From an uncultured Actinomycetes bacterium (GTDB lineage: Bacteria; Actinomycetota; Thermoleophilia; Miltoncostaeales; Miltoncostaeaceae), in NCBI GenBank assembly GCA_903866425.1, contig CAIPNN010000080.1, positions 1 through 5,728 of the forward strand: a DNA stretch of 5,728 nt, given 5' to 3'. A program made the position numbers and the translations under genes. Positions 1-5,728 of the stretch are shown here, in pieces. Position 1 is the stretch's first letter; each line of letters begins with the position of its first letter. Under the pieces are notes generated by a model. The model searched no databases. It was not told the origin of the DNA and saw nothing but the letters and a program-made list of their open reading frames with translations.

Positions 1-293
1 AGATCAAGAAGGAGACCGCGGAGAGCCGCATCTTCCTCTACATGAAGGGCACGCCCGACATGCCCGCATGCGGGTTCTCGATGCGCGTGGTGCAGATTCT
101 CGATCACCTGGGTGTGGAGTACGGCGCCCGCGACATCCTCGAGGACGCCCGCATCCGTCAGGTGCTCTCGAACTGGTCGGACTGGCCCACCATCCCGCAG
201 CTGTTCCTCGACGGGAAACTGGTCGGCGGTTGCGACATCGTGACCGAGCTGTTCCAGGACGGCGAGCTCCAGCCAATGCTGCAGACGGCCTGA
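1..293 (+). CDS. grxD: Grx4-family monothiol glutaredoxin (5' end missing)
   Basis: The reading frame is open from position 3 and ends at TGA 291-293, leaving 96 residues; about ten N-terminal residues probably lie left of the window. An internal ATG at 42 is not the start, because the preceding residues (...SRIFLY before MKGTP) are conserved family sequence. Visible hallmarks are MKGTP with the glutathione-contacting Lys, the single-cysteine active site CGFS (69-80), the WPTIPQLF segment with the cis-proline, and GGCDI near the end. Family knowledge: CGFS glutaredoxins bind a [2Fe-2S] cluster with glutathione or another thiol, often with BolA, and act in Fe-S delivery and iron homeostasis in the cytoplasm rather than as general disulfide reductases. 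The gene lies 7 bp upstream of folE2 on the same strand, so co-transcription is likely. The family call is firm; the exact start cannot be seen. Confidence 0.93.
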   Translation, partial: IKKETAESRIFLYMKGTPDMPACGFSMRVVQILDHLGVEYGARDILEDARIRQVLSNWSDWPTIPQLFLDGKLVGGCDIVTELFQDGELQPMLQTA

Positions 294-300
294 GCACACC

Positions 301-1285
301 ATGACCAGTCACCCCATCGAATTCTCGGAAGACCTGCAGGACACCGCGCCTGCCATTCGCATTGGTCTCTCCGGCGCTGGGGTATCCCGCTCAGCCAAGG
401 CCATCCGCATCAGCTACGGCGGCATCGAGCACTACATGGACGCCGAGGTGCTGTGCACCGTCGACCTCGACCCCGACCAGAAGGGCGTGCACATGTCGCG
501 CTTTGAGGAAGAGGTCAACGAGGCGATTGACGCCGTGCTCATCGGCGAGACGGCCGTTGCCATTGAGCAACTGGCCGAGGACATCGCCCGCCGCCTGGTG
601 GAGCGCCAGGGGGGCCATGCGCGGCACGGCCACGATCCGCGCGCGCTACCCCAAGGAACGCCGCACACCGGTGACCGACGTGGCCACGCAGGAGATGTAC
701 GGGCTCATCGGCATGGCATCGGCCCGCCCGGGCCACGCCCGCCGCGCCGTCGGGGTGTCCGCTCAGGGTATGAACGCCTGCCCGTGTGCGCAGGGCCTGG
801 TGCGCGAGCAGGCCGAGGCGGCGCTTGCCGCTGACGGCTTCAGCGCCGACGAGATCGCACGCATCGTTGCCCGCGTGCCAATCGCCACCCACAACCAGCG
901 CGCCCGTGGCACGCTGATGGTGGGCGTGCCCGGCACCGTTGACGTACCCGGCGACGTGCTCATCGACATCGTCGAGGACGGCATGTCGTCAGAGATCTAC
1001 GAACTGCTGAAGCGCCCCGACGAGCTGTACGTGGTTGACAAGGCCCACCGCCGTCCCCGGTTTGTCGAGGACAGCGTGCGCGCCATGATCGCCGGGGTCA
1101 TCGAGCAGTTCCCCAATCTGCCCGACGACGCATTCGTGTCGGCGCACCAGGAGAACTACGAGACCATCCACACCCACGATGTGGAGGCCGAGCGCCATGG
1201 CCTGCTGGGTGAGATGCGCGCCGAGATCGCTGGCGGAGCCCACGCGCACCGGCACCTCAGCATCAAGGAGTGGCTCGAGGCCTAG
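301..1285 (+). CDS. folE2: GTP cyclohydrolase IB (FolE2/MptA-like), frameshifted as sequenced
   Basis: FolE2 converts GTP to 7,8-dihydroneopterin triphosphate (MptA enzymes make the cyclic phosphate), the first step of folate/pterin synthesis, and is unrelated in sequence to FolE. The N-terminal part (301 to about 612) has the DPDQKGVHMSRFEEE signature. The rest lies in the next frame and carries RYPKERRTPV, TQEMYGLIG, CPCAQ (779-793, the family's metal/active-site Cys), THNQR, YELLKRPDE and ENYETIHTH. All are strongly conserved in FolE2. The spacer between CPCAQ and HNQR is long, as in archaeal MptA-type members. Removing one G from the run 609-614 joins the halves into a 327-residue protein. 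Uncorrected, frame 1 gives 177 residues ending at 834, with about 74 non-native residues. No other disabling change is seen, so either an assembly error or a very recent mutation fits. ATG 617 could restart the second half (222 residues). There is no strong Shine-Dalgarno before 301. The stop overlaps that of plsY. Confidence 0.92.
609..614 (+). other. Six-G homopolymer at the folE2 frameshift point
   Basis: FolE2 homology leaves frame 1 after Gln103 (codon 607-609) and resumes in frame 2 with Ala-Met-Arg from 614. The run GGGGGG spans exactly this junction. Five Gs would restore one continuous frame with no gap in conserved sequence. Homopolymer miscounting is a common sequencing error, but a real mutation or a slippage site cannot be excluded from one sequence. 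Confidence 0.85.
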
Positions 1286-1890
1286 CCCTCGGTGGTGGTG
1301 CCTTTGCGCCGCCCCAGGCTGATGCGGTTCTCATCGCCGTGCGTCAGCCGCACGATGTTCTCGCGGTGCTTCCAGATGACGAACAACCCGGCGAGGGCGA
1401 TGAAGCCCACGTACGACCACGGTGCACCGAAGGCCCAGGCCAGCGGAGCGGCGGCCAGTGCGCACACGATGCTGGCGACCGAGACATACCGCGTGGTGAG
1501 CACGATGAGAAACCACAGCACGATGAGCACACCGCTCGCGGCCGGCACCAGGCCGATGAGCGCACCGGCGCCCACGGCAACGCCCTTGCCACCCTTGAAT
1601 TTGGTCCACACCGGGAACACGTGACCGAGAATTGCCAGCGCACCGGCAGCAAGCGGCCACGGGTTGTTGGTGAGCGCCTCCGCGACGAGCACGGCCGCCG
1701 CGCCCTTGGCGATGTCGAGCACCATCACCGTGATGCCGGCCGTACGCCCGAGCGTGCGGAACACGTTGGTTGCGCCGAGGTTGCCACTGCCCATGGTGCG
1801 CAGATCCACCCCGTGCAACTTGCCCGCGATCAATGCGAAGGGGATGGAGCCCAGCAGGTAGGCGACGACGAGTGCGATGACCTGGTTCAC
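1282..1890 (-). CDS. plsY: Glycerol-3-phosphate acyltransferase PlsY
   Basis: PlsY is an integral membrane enzyme that acylates sn-glycerol 3-phosphate at position 1 using acyl-phosphate made by PlsX, the entry step to phosphatidic acid. The 202-residue product has the usual family length. It shows the three cytoplasmic motifs: GSGNLGATNVFR (34-45), FKGGKGVAVG (98-107) and HRENIVRLTHGDENR (175-189). Between them are several hydrophobic segments (about 2-22, 50-72, 78-95, 105-133 and 136-173). The start is GTG at 1890-1888. It overlaps the pgsA stop in GTGA and is preceded by GGAG four bases upstream, so translation is probably coupled to pgsA. The TAG stop shares the palindrome CTAG with the convergent folE2 stop. 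Two consecutive steps of phospholipid synthesis thus sit together on the minus strand. Confidence 0.97.
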   Translation of the reverse strand: MNQVIALVVAYLLGSIPFALIAGKLHGVDLRTMGSGNLGATNVFRTLGRTAGITVMVLDIAKGAAAVLVAEALTNNPWPLAAGALAILGHVFPVWTKFKGGKGVAVGAGALIGLVPAASGVLIVLWFLIVLTTRYVSVASIVCALAAAPLAWAFGAPWSYVGFIALAGLFVIWKHRENIVRLTHGDENRISLGRRKGTTTEG

Positions 1891-2444
1891 GGGTCTCCGG
1901 AGATGTCGGGGGCGGGCGGGCGGCCCTCACGGAGCCTGCGGCCGGCCATGATGAAATAGTAGGCGCCTGACAGCACGGTGAGAAAGACGGCAAGCCCGAA
2001 CAGGGCGTCGTACTGCCACTGCGGGCCCACGTGCAGGATGACCCAGGCCACCGCCACGTTCTGGCTGAGGGTCTTGATCTTGCCGATGCTGCTGGCAGGG
2101 ATGACCAGGTTCTCGCTCACCGCGATGAGCCTGAGGCCCGTGACGGCGAACTCGCGCGTGACGATGACCATCACGATCCACGCCGAGACCTCGCCCACCT
2201 CGACCACACAGAGCAGCGCGCCCGTCACCAGCAGTTTGTCGGCCAGCGGATCAAGGAAGGCCCCGGCAACGGTGACCTCGCCGCGTGACCTGGCAAGCCA
2301 GCCGTCAAGCGAATCGGTGGCCGCCACCAGCACGTACAGGCCGAACGCCCAGTAGCGACCGTTCGGGTCGTCCACGAGCACGAGTGCCATCACGGCCGGG
2401 ATCAGCAGGATCCGCGCGGACGTGACCATCAACGCGGGATTCAT
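1887..2444 (-). CDS. pgsA: CDP-diacylglycerol-glycerol-3-phosphate 3-phosphatidyltransferase (PgsA)
   Basis: PgsA transfers a phosphatidyl group from CDP-diacylglycerol to glycerol 3-phosphate, giving phosphatidylglycerol phosphate, at the cytoplasmic membrane. From ATG 2444 the protein is 185 residues, normal for PgsA. The CDP-alcohol phosphatidyltransferase signature is complete: D44-x2-D47-G48-x2-A51-R52-x8-G61-x3-D65-x3-D69, where the Asp residues bind the divalent metal and substrate. TREFAVTGLRL (96-106) and GKIKTLSQ (121-128) are typical of PgsA rather than of phosphatidylinositol or phosphatidylserine synthases. Hydrophobic helices surround these motifs. ATG 2444 is preferred because GAGGAG lies just upstream (2452-2447, only 2 nt away) and MNPAL...ARILLIP is the usual N-terminus. 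An upstream in-frame GTG at 2489 would add 15 residues without membrane or motif character. The gene is first in the pgsA-plsY pair. Confidence 0.95.
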   Translation of the reverse strand: MNPALMVTSARILLIPAVMALVLVDDPNGRYWAFGLYVLVAATDSLDGWLARSRGEVTVAGAFLDPLADKLLVTGALLCVVEVGEVSAWIVMVIVTREFAVTGLRLIAVSENLVIPASSIGKIKTLSQNVAVAWVILHVGPQWQYDALFGLAVFLTVLSGAYYFIMAGRRLREGRPPAPDISGDP

Positions 2445-2468
2445 CACTCCTCGGCCGGGCACGCCGCA

Positions 2469-2474
2469 AGCATA
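2469..2474 (-). promoter_or_regulatory. Candidate -10 box for pgsA-plsY
   Basis: On the minus strand TATGCT (2474 to 2469) matches TANNNT. It would start transcription near 2462, giving a leader of about 18 nt that contains the GAGGAG ribosome site at 2452-2447. The -35 region is not recognisable. The position is sensible but the motif is short, so this is only a candidate. Confidence 0.4.
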
Positions 2475-2507
2475 CGGTGGAGCCGCCACAGGGTGTGCGA
2501 CACGTCG

Positions 2508-2513
2508 TAGGGT
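2508..2513 (+). promoter_or_regulatory. Candidate -10 box of a leaderless ACT-gene transcript
   Basis: TAGGGT fits TANNNT and ends six bases before the ATG at 2520. The hexamer therefore occupies -12 to -7 if transcription starts on the A of the start codon. There is no Shine-Dalgarno sequence before this ATG. Both facts agree with a leaderless mRNA, common in actinobacteria. No clear -35 box is visible. This is an inference from position and motif only. Confidence 0.45.
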
Positions 2514-2519
2514 TCGTGC

Positions 2520-3044
2520 ATGAACGATTTCACCGTGAGCGTCGTTGGCGAGGATCGCCCCGGCATCGTGGCGGCTGTCACCGGTGCGCTGCTTGGCCTC
2601 GGGGGCAACGTCGAGAACTGCCGCGCAAGCATCCTTGCCGGCTCATTCGCGATGGTGCTGGCCGTGGGTATGCCCGATGGCGCCACCACCAACGACATCG
2701 AGGGGGCACTCGCGCCCACCCTCGACCAACTGGGCCTTTCGGCTGGCGTGCGGCCCTGCACCGGCACCCAGTTCACCGCCACAGGTGAACAGGGCATCGT
2801 CACGGTGTACGGCGCCGACCGGCCCGGCATCGTCCATGGGGCAGCCCAGGCGCTCGCCGATCACGGCGTGAACGTGGTGGACCTCAGCTCGCGTCTGGTG
2901 GGCGACCCGCCGATCTACGTGCTGGGCATTGAGGTGCAGCTGCCGGCCGGGCTGACCTGGGGTGCCCTTGAAGACTGCCTGCGGTGCGATGCGCTCCGTG
3001 GCCTCGACATCTCGGTGCAGCCCGAGGATGACGGGCTCCTCTAG
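2520..3044 (+). CDS. Double-ACT-domain regulatory protein (GcvR-like)
   Basis: The 174-residue product is made almost entirely of two ACT domains. Each opens with the same ligand-site motif: DRPGIV at residues 12-17 (domain about 3-80) and again at 100-105 (domain about 92-170). Each motif is followed by a helix and the GxNV turn (GGNVENCRAS, HGVNVVDLSS). ACT domains usually bind amino acids. This two-domain layout is that of GcvR, the E. coli glycine-cleavage accessory repressor, and of many uncharacterised bacterial homologues; no DNA-binding or catalytic domain is present. The partner and ligand are therefore unknown, and the GcvR function should not be assumed because no gcv genes are nearby. 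It begins a + strand run with the deformylase 21 bp downstream. The ATG at 2520 sits directly after a candidate -10 box, suggesting leaderless expression. Confidence 0.85.
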   Translation: MNDFTVSVVGEDRPGIVAAVTGALLGLGGNVENCRASILAGSFAMVLAVGMPDGATTNDIEGALAPTLDQLGLSAGVRPCTGTQFTATGEQGIVTVYGADRPGIVHGAAQALADHGVNVVDLSSRLVGDPPIYVLGIEVQLPAGLTWGALEDCLRCDALRGLDISVQPEDDGLL

Positions 3045-3065
3045 CCCGCCGGCACCCCAGCCACC

Positions 3066-3578
3066 GTGATCCGCGACGTCGTCGTCTACCCCGACCGACG
3101 CCTCAAGCAGGCGTGCATGCCCGTGCGGTCGTTCGGGCCGGCGCTGGCACGGCTGGCCGGCGACCTGGAGGAGACCGCGCGATCGTTCCCCCGCACCACC
3201 GGCATCGCCGCACCGCAGGTGGGCGAGCGCTGGCAGGTGTGCTTCATCGACTGCACTGACAACCCGAAAGTGCCGGAGCCACATGGCCCCACCGTGATGG
3301 TGAACCCGGTGCTGCTTCGGCGTGCGGGTGACGAGATCGGCCGCGAGGGCTGCCTGAGCCTGCCGGAGATCACGGCCAATGTGGAGCGCCCCGTCGAGAT
3401 CATCGTTCGCTATCAGGACATCCACGGGCTTTCGCACGAGATGGCGACGGACGGGTTTGAGGCGCGTGTGGTGCTGCACGAAATGGACCACCTCGACGGC
3501 ATCCTCATCCTCGACCGGGTGAAGTCGCTTGCCCTCGACGTATTCCCGCGCAAGCAGCGGTCGGGCAAGCGGAAGTAG
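3066..3578 (+). CDS. def: Peptide deformylase
   Basis: This is a cytoplasmic metalloenzyme that removes the formyl group from the initiator Met of new proteins. The 170-residue protein carries all three family motifs in order: GIAAPQVG (46-53), EGCLSLP (94-100, metal ligand Cys96) and HEMDH (138-142, ligands His138 and His142, catalytic Glu139), followed by LDG. Two small departures are visible. The first Gly of the GxGxAAPQ motif is Thr (TTGIAAPQ), and the residue before HEMDH is Leu where Gln is common. The catalytic residues are intact, so activity is expected. The C-terminus is basic (PRKQRSGKRK). The start is GTG 3066; no convincing Shine-Dalgarno precedes it, and the frame upstream is closed by the ACT gene's own TAG. 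It lies 21 bp after the ACT gene and is probably co-transcribed. It is not beside fmt, as in many genomes. Confidence 0.95.
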   Translation: MIRDVVVYPDRRLKQACMPVRSFGPALARLAGDLEETARSFPRTTGIAAPQVGERWQVCFIDCTDNPKVPEPHGPTVMVNPVLLRRAGDEIGREGCLSLPEITANVERPVEIIVRYQDIHGLSHEMATDGFEARVVLHEMDHLDGILILDRVKSLALDVFPRKQRSGKRK

Positions 3579-3580
3579 GG

Positions 3581-3596
3581 CCGGGGGAACCCCCGG
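3581..3596 (+). terminator. GC-rich hairpin after def (weak terminator candidate)
   Basis: CCGGGGG-AA-CCCCCGG is a perfect 7-bp inverted repeat starting three bases after the def stop codon. With a workable loop, five or six pairs could form. No T-tract follows, so it is not a standard intrinsic terminator. It might attenuate transcription, stabilise the 3' end or be incidental in GC-rich DNA. Confidence 0.3.
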
Positions 3597-3622
3597 GCAG
3601 CCGGTGGTCCGAGGGGGCTGGC

Positions 3623-4369
3623 ATGGTGCCGCCCATGCGCATCGCTCTCACCGTCGCCGCCGTGGCCGCCCTGTCGGCCATCCCCGCCGCCCTGTCGGCC
3701 GCCCCACCCGTTGTGCTGGTGCAGGCCGGACACCTGAGCCCCGGCGAGCCCGGGTACATGCTGCAGACAGGTGCCAGCGGCAATCCATTCGGGCTGGAAT
3801 CGGAGTTCAACCGGCGCGTGCGGGACGACATGGTGACGCGCCTGAAGGCGGCCGGTGTTGATGCCCGCCCGCTGGCCGCGCGTGTGGAACCCCTGGGCGT
3901 CGCCGGCGCCACCTTCGTGAGCGTGCACCACGACTCGCCCGGCGGAGCAGCCATGGTGGGCCGCGCGGTGACCGGCCGCGGCGAGAACTGGTACCACGGC
4001 GAGGGCACGGGCGACCCAAGCGCCACGCCGTACGCCGACAGCGCGCCCCATCGCAAGCCCGCCACCAAGGTGACCCCTGCCGTTGAGCGCACCTCCACGG
4101 CCCTCGCCACCCGGATCGCCAAGGGGCTCAAGGCGATCTACACGCCCGGCAATGGCGCGCGCGGCAAGTTCAACGGGCTGGTCGGCCGTACCGACTACGT
4201 ACGCATGAACCACTTCTACGGCTACTACCGCACGAACGCACAGGCCCGCGTGCTTGTGGAAGTCGGCGCGGCACCGGAGGACAACGGCTTCCTCAAGCGC
4301 ACCGACGTCATCGGCAAGGCGCTCACCGCGGCAATCGTGGCCGACCTGAAGGCCCGCAAACTGCTGTAG
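3623..4369 (+). CDS. Secreted N-acetylmuramoyl-L-alanine amidase (Amidase_3-like)
   Basis: This is a predicted cell-wall hydrolase cleaving the MurNAc-L-Ala bond of peptidoglycan outside the membrane. The 248-residue product starts with a signal peptide (Arg6, then a hydrophobic Ala/Leu/Val stretch to about residue 26, with a likely cut near ALSA/APP). The mature part follows the zinc-amidase pattern: QAGH (ligand His37), E59-x3-N63 (ligand Glu in the LESEFN segment), FVSVHHD (ligand His102) and LVEVGA (catalytic Glu213), followed by a C-terminal helix. Overall similarity to the textbook family is modest: the middle (about 115-190) is unusual and the usual GHGG is GHLS, so the substrate is inferred. 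ATG 3623 is preferred over ATG 3635 because GAGGGGG (3611-3617) lies five bases before it. No SH3, LysM or other wall-binding domain is seen. It ends 3 bp from the convergent next gene. Confidence 0.8.
   Translation: MVPPMRIALTVAAVAALSAIPAALSAAPPVVLVQAGHLSPGEPGYMLQTGASGNPFGLESEFNRRVRDDMVTRLKAAGVDARPLAARVEPLGVAGATFVSVHHDSPGGAAMVGRAVTGRGENWYHGEGTGDPSATPYADSAPHRKPATKVTPAVERTSTALATRIAKGLKAIYTPGNGARGKFNGLVGRTDYVRMNHFYGYYRTNAQARVLVEVGAAPEDNGFLKRTDVIGKALTAAIVADLKARKLL
3665..3706 (+). repeat. In-frame 21-bp tandem duplication in the signal-peptide region
   Basis: Two adjacent 21-base units (3665-3685 and 3686-3706) match at 18 of 21 positions; their first 15 bases are identical. They encode AALSAIP and AALSAAP, the second half of the amidase signal peptide. 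The duplication keeps the frame and lengthens the hydrophobic segment by seven residues. Confidence 0.75.
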
Positions 4370-4372
4370 GCC

Positions 4373-4777
4373 CTACTTCGCCTCGGTGCCGCCGCCCCTG
4401 ATGCCGTGCACGGGTCGGCCGGCGGCAATCCACTGGTAGTACGAGCACGCCGGGCCCATTGAGGTCTGGTACTCGATGACCCGCGGGTTGCGGCCCACTT
4501 CCTTCGCAATCTGCGCGTGGGTGAGCAGGTTGGGGTCGTCCATTTCGGGCCAGCAGATCACCAGGTGCGCGGCCGTGATGTGGTTGGCCACGAAGCCGCA
4601 GCCCTCAGCCGGGCACGGCCACGGGTCGGTGGAGATGCAGTACCAGCCGTCGAAGTCCTGGTCGGAGTCGTCGGTCCATAGCTGCTCGTCCACGTCGGTG
4701 GACTGATCCGTGCGCTCGATGACCCCGATGCCGGGGCCCGTTCCGGGGTTGAGGATGCGTTCCTGATCGTCACTCAC
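4373..4777 (-). CDS. Uncharacterised small protein with CCHH zinc-finger-like motif
   Basis: I do not recognise this family. From GTG 4777 the product is 134 residues. Residues 1-43 are acidic and Gly/Pro/Asp-rich, probably disordered. The core begins at FDGWYC and contains C55-x4-C60-x5-H66-x4-H71 (CPAEGCGFVANHITAAH; codons span 4565-4615), which resembles a short C2H2 zinc site. Then come a WPEMDDP segment, a helix (LLTHAQIAKEVG), NPRVIEYQTSMGPACSYYQW and a Gly-rich tail ending VHGIRGGGTEAK. There is no signal peptide or membrane segment. The frame stays open up to 4864, but a start there would run into the divergent mutase gene. GTG 4777 has no Shine-Dalgarno and follows TATCCT by seven bases, so it may be leaderless. 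The composition (many W, Y, C, H and acidic residues) and lack of stops favour a real protein. Zinc or nucleic-acid binding is a guess. Confidence 0.68.
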   Translation of the reverse strand: MSDDQERILNPGTGPGIGVIERTDQSTDVDEQLWTDDSDQDFDGWYCISTDPWPCPAEGCGFVANHITAAHLVICWPEMDDPNLLTHAQIAKEVGRNPRVIEYQTSMGPACSYYQWIAAGRPVHGIRGGGTEAK

Positions 4778-4784
4778 GCGCGGG

Positions 4785-4790
4785 AGGATA
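4785..4790 (-). promoter_or_regulatory. Candidate -10 box for the CCHH protein gene
   Basis: On the minus strand TATCCT (4790 to 4785) fits TANNNT and lies seven bases before the GTG at 4777. The sequence between them has no ribosome-binding site. This suits a leaderless or nearly leaderless transcript. No -35 element is apparent. Confidence 0.35.
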
Positions 4791-4800
4791 GGTGATCCGG

Positions 4801-4808
4801 AAAGGAGG
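4801..4808 (+). promoter_or_regulatory. Strong Shine-Dalgarno-like AAAGGAGG upstream of the mutase gene
   Basis: This is the best anti-16S match in the window. Ten bases downstream is TTG 4819, which is in frame with the mutase and separated from its GTG 4852 by no stop codon. It could serve a start 11 codons earlier. The competing site is GGGGAG (4841-4846), five bases before GTG 4852. If transcription instead starts near 4827 from TACGTT (4815-4820), the upstream site would not be in the mRNA and GTG 4852 would be the start. Confidence 0.4.
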
Positions 4809-4851
4809 GTTTGGTACGTTGCCCCGCCGGTCACCATCACGGGGAGAACGC

Positions 4852-5728
<877 letters not shown>

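Noticed and set aside
301..834. The 177-residue frame as an independent complete gene
   Set aside because: Only about the first 103 residues are FolE2. After the G run the translation becomes Arg/Gly/Pro/His-rich out-of-frame sequence while the homology continues in the next frame.
1270..1959. Plus-strand open frame of about 229 codons opposite plsY
   Set aside because: It lies over clear plsY and pgsA coding sequence and has an Arg/His/Asp/Gly-rich shadow composition with no motifs.
2643..3491. Long open minus-strand frame (about 282 codons) opposite the ACT and deformylase genes
   Set aside because: It is antisense to two genes with firm motifs, and its translation is low-complexity His/Arg/Gly/Ala-rich with no domain. 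Such frames arise from high third-position GC.
2520..3578. ACT protein and deformylase as one fused or readthrough product
   Set aside because: They share a reading frame and only seven codons separate the TAG from the deformylase GTG, but nothing suggests readthrough, and both are complete stand-alone proteins of normal length.
3579..3622. Strong intrinsic terminator separating def from the amidase
   Set aside because: The hairpin exists but has a very small loop and no T-tract, so only a weak candidate is listed.
3413..4213. Long open minus-strand frame (about 266 codons) opposite deformylase and amidase
   Set aside because: The composition is that of a shadow frame (Gly/Ala/Arg/His runs) with no motif, and the opposite strand carries real genes throughout.

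Overview
The window is GC-rich, tightly packed bacterial DNA. It holds eight protein-coding genes and no recognisable RNA gene, CRISPR array or mobile element. The strong G/C bias at third codon positions, GTG starts, 4-bp start/stop overlaps, candidate leaderless genes and TANNNT-type -10 boxes all suggest a high-GC actinobacterium-like organism. The mix of a CGFS monothiol glutaredoxin, an MptA-like long FolE2, PlsY and a methylmalonyl-CoA mutase large chain would suit a deep actinobacterial lineage such as Thermoleophilia. That placement is an inference from gene content, not a demonstrated classification.

Layout: (1) The 3' part of a Grx4-type glutaredoxin gene is followed 7 bp later by folE2 (GTP cyclohydrolase IB), both on +. 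As sequenced, folE2 is broken by a one-base shift in a run of six Gs at 609-614. (2) Convergent to it on the - strand are plsY and pgsA, two phospholipid-synthesis genes coupled by a 4-bp overlap. The folE2 and plsY stop codons share the palindrome CTAG. (3) A short divergent region at 2445-2519 carries candidate promoters for pgsA (-) and for a + strand run: a double-ACT protein, a peptide deformylase and a secreted Amidase_3-type cell-wall amidase. (4) Convergent to the amidase, 3 bp away, is an unrecognised 134-residue protein on - with a CCHH zinc-finger-like motif. (5) Divergent from that is the start of a methylmalonyl-CoA mutase large chain, which runs off the right edge.

Most of the genes are housekeeping: Fe-S/iron handling, pterin synthesis, membrane lipid synthesis, N-terminal protein processing, wall hydrolysis and propionyl-CoA metabolism. 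No obvious new multi-gene system is visible. The points most worth a second look are the folE2 frameshift, the orphan CCHH protein beside the mutase, a leaderless promoter arrangement at the ACT gene, the ambiguous mutase start, and the active-site residues that predict methylmalonyl-CoA as the mutase substrate.
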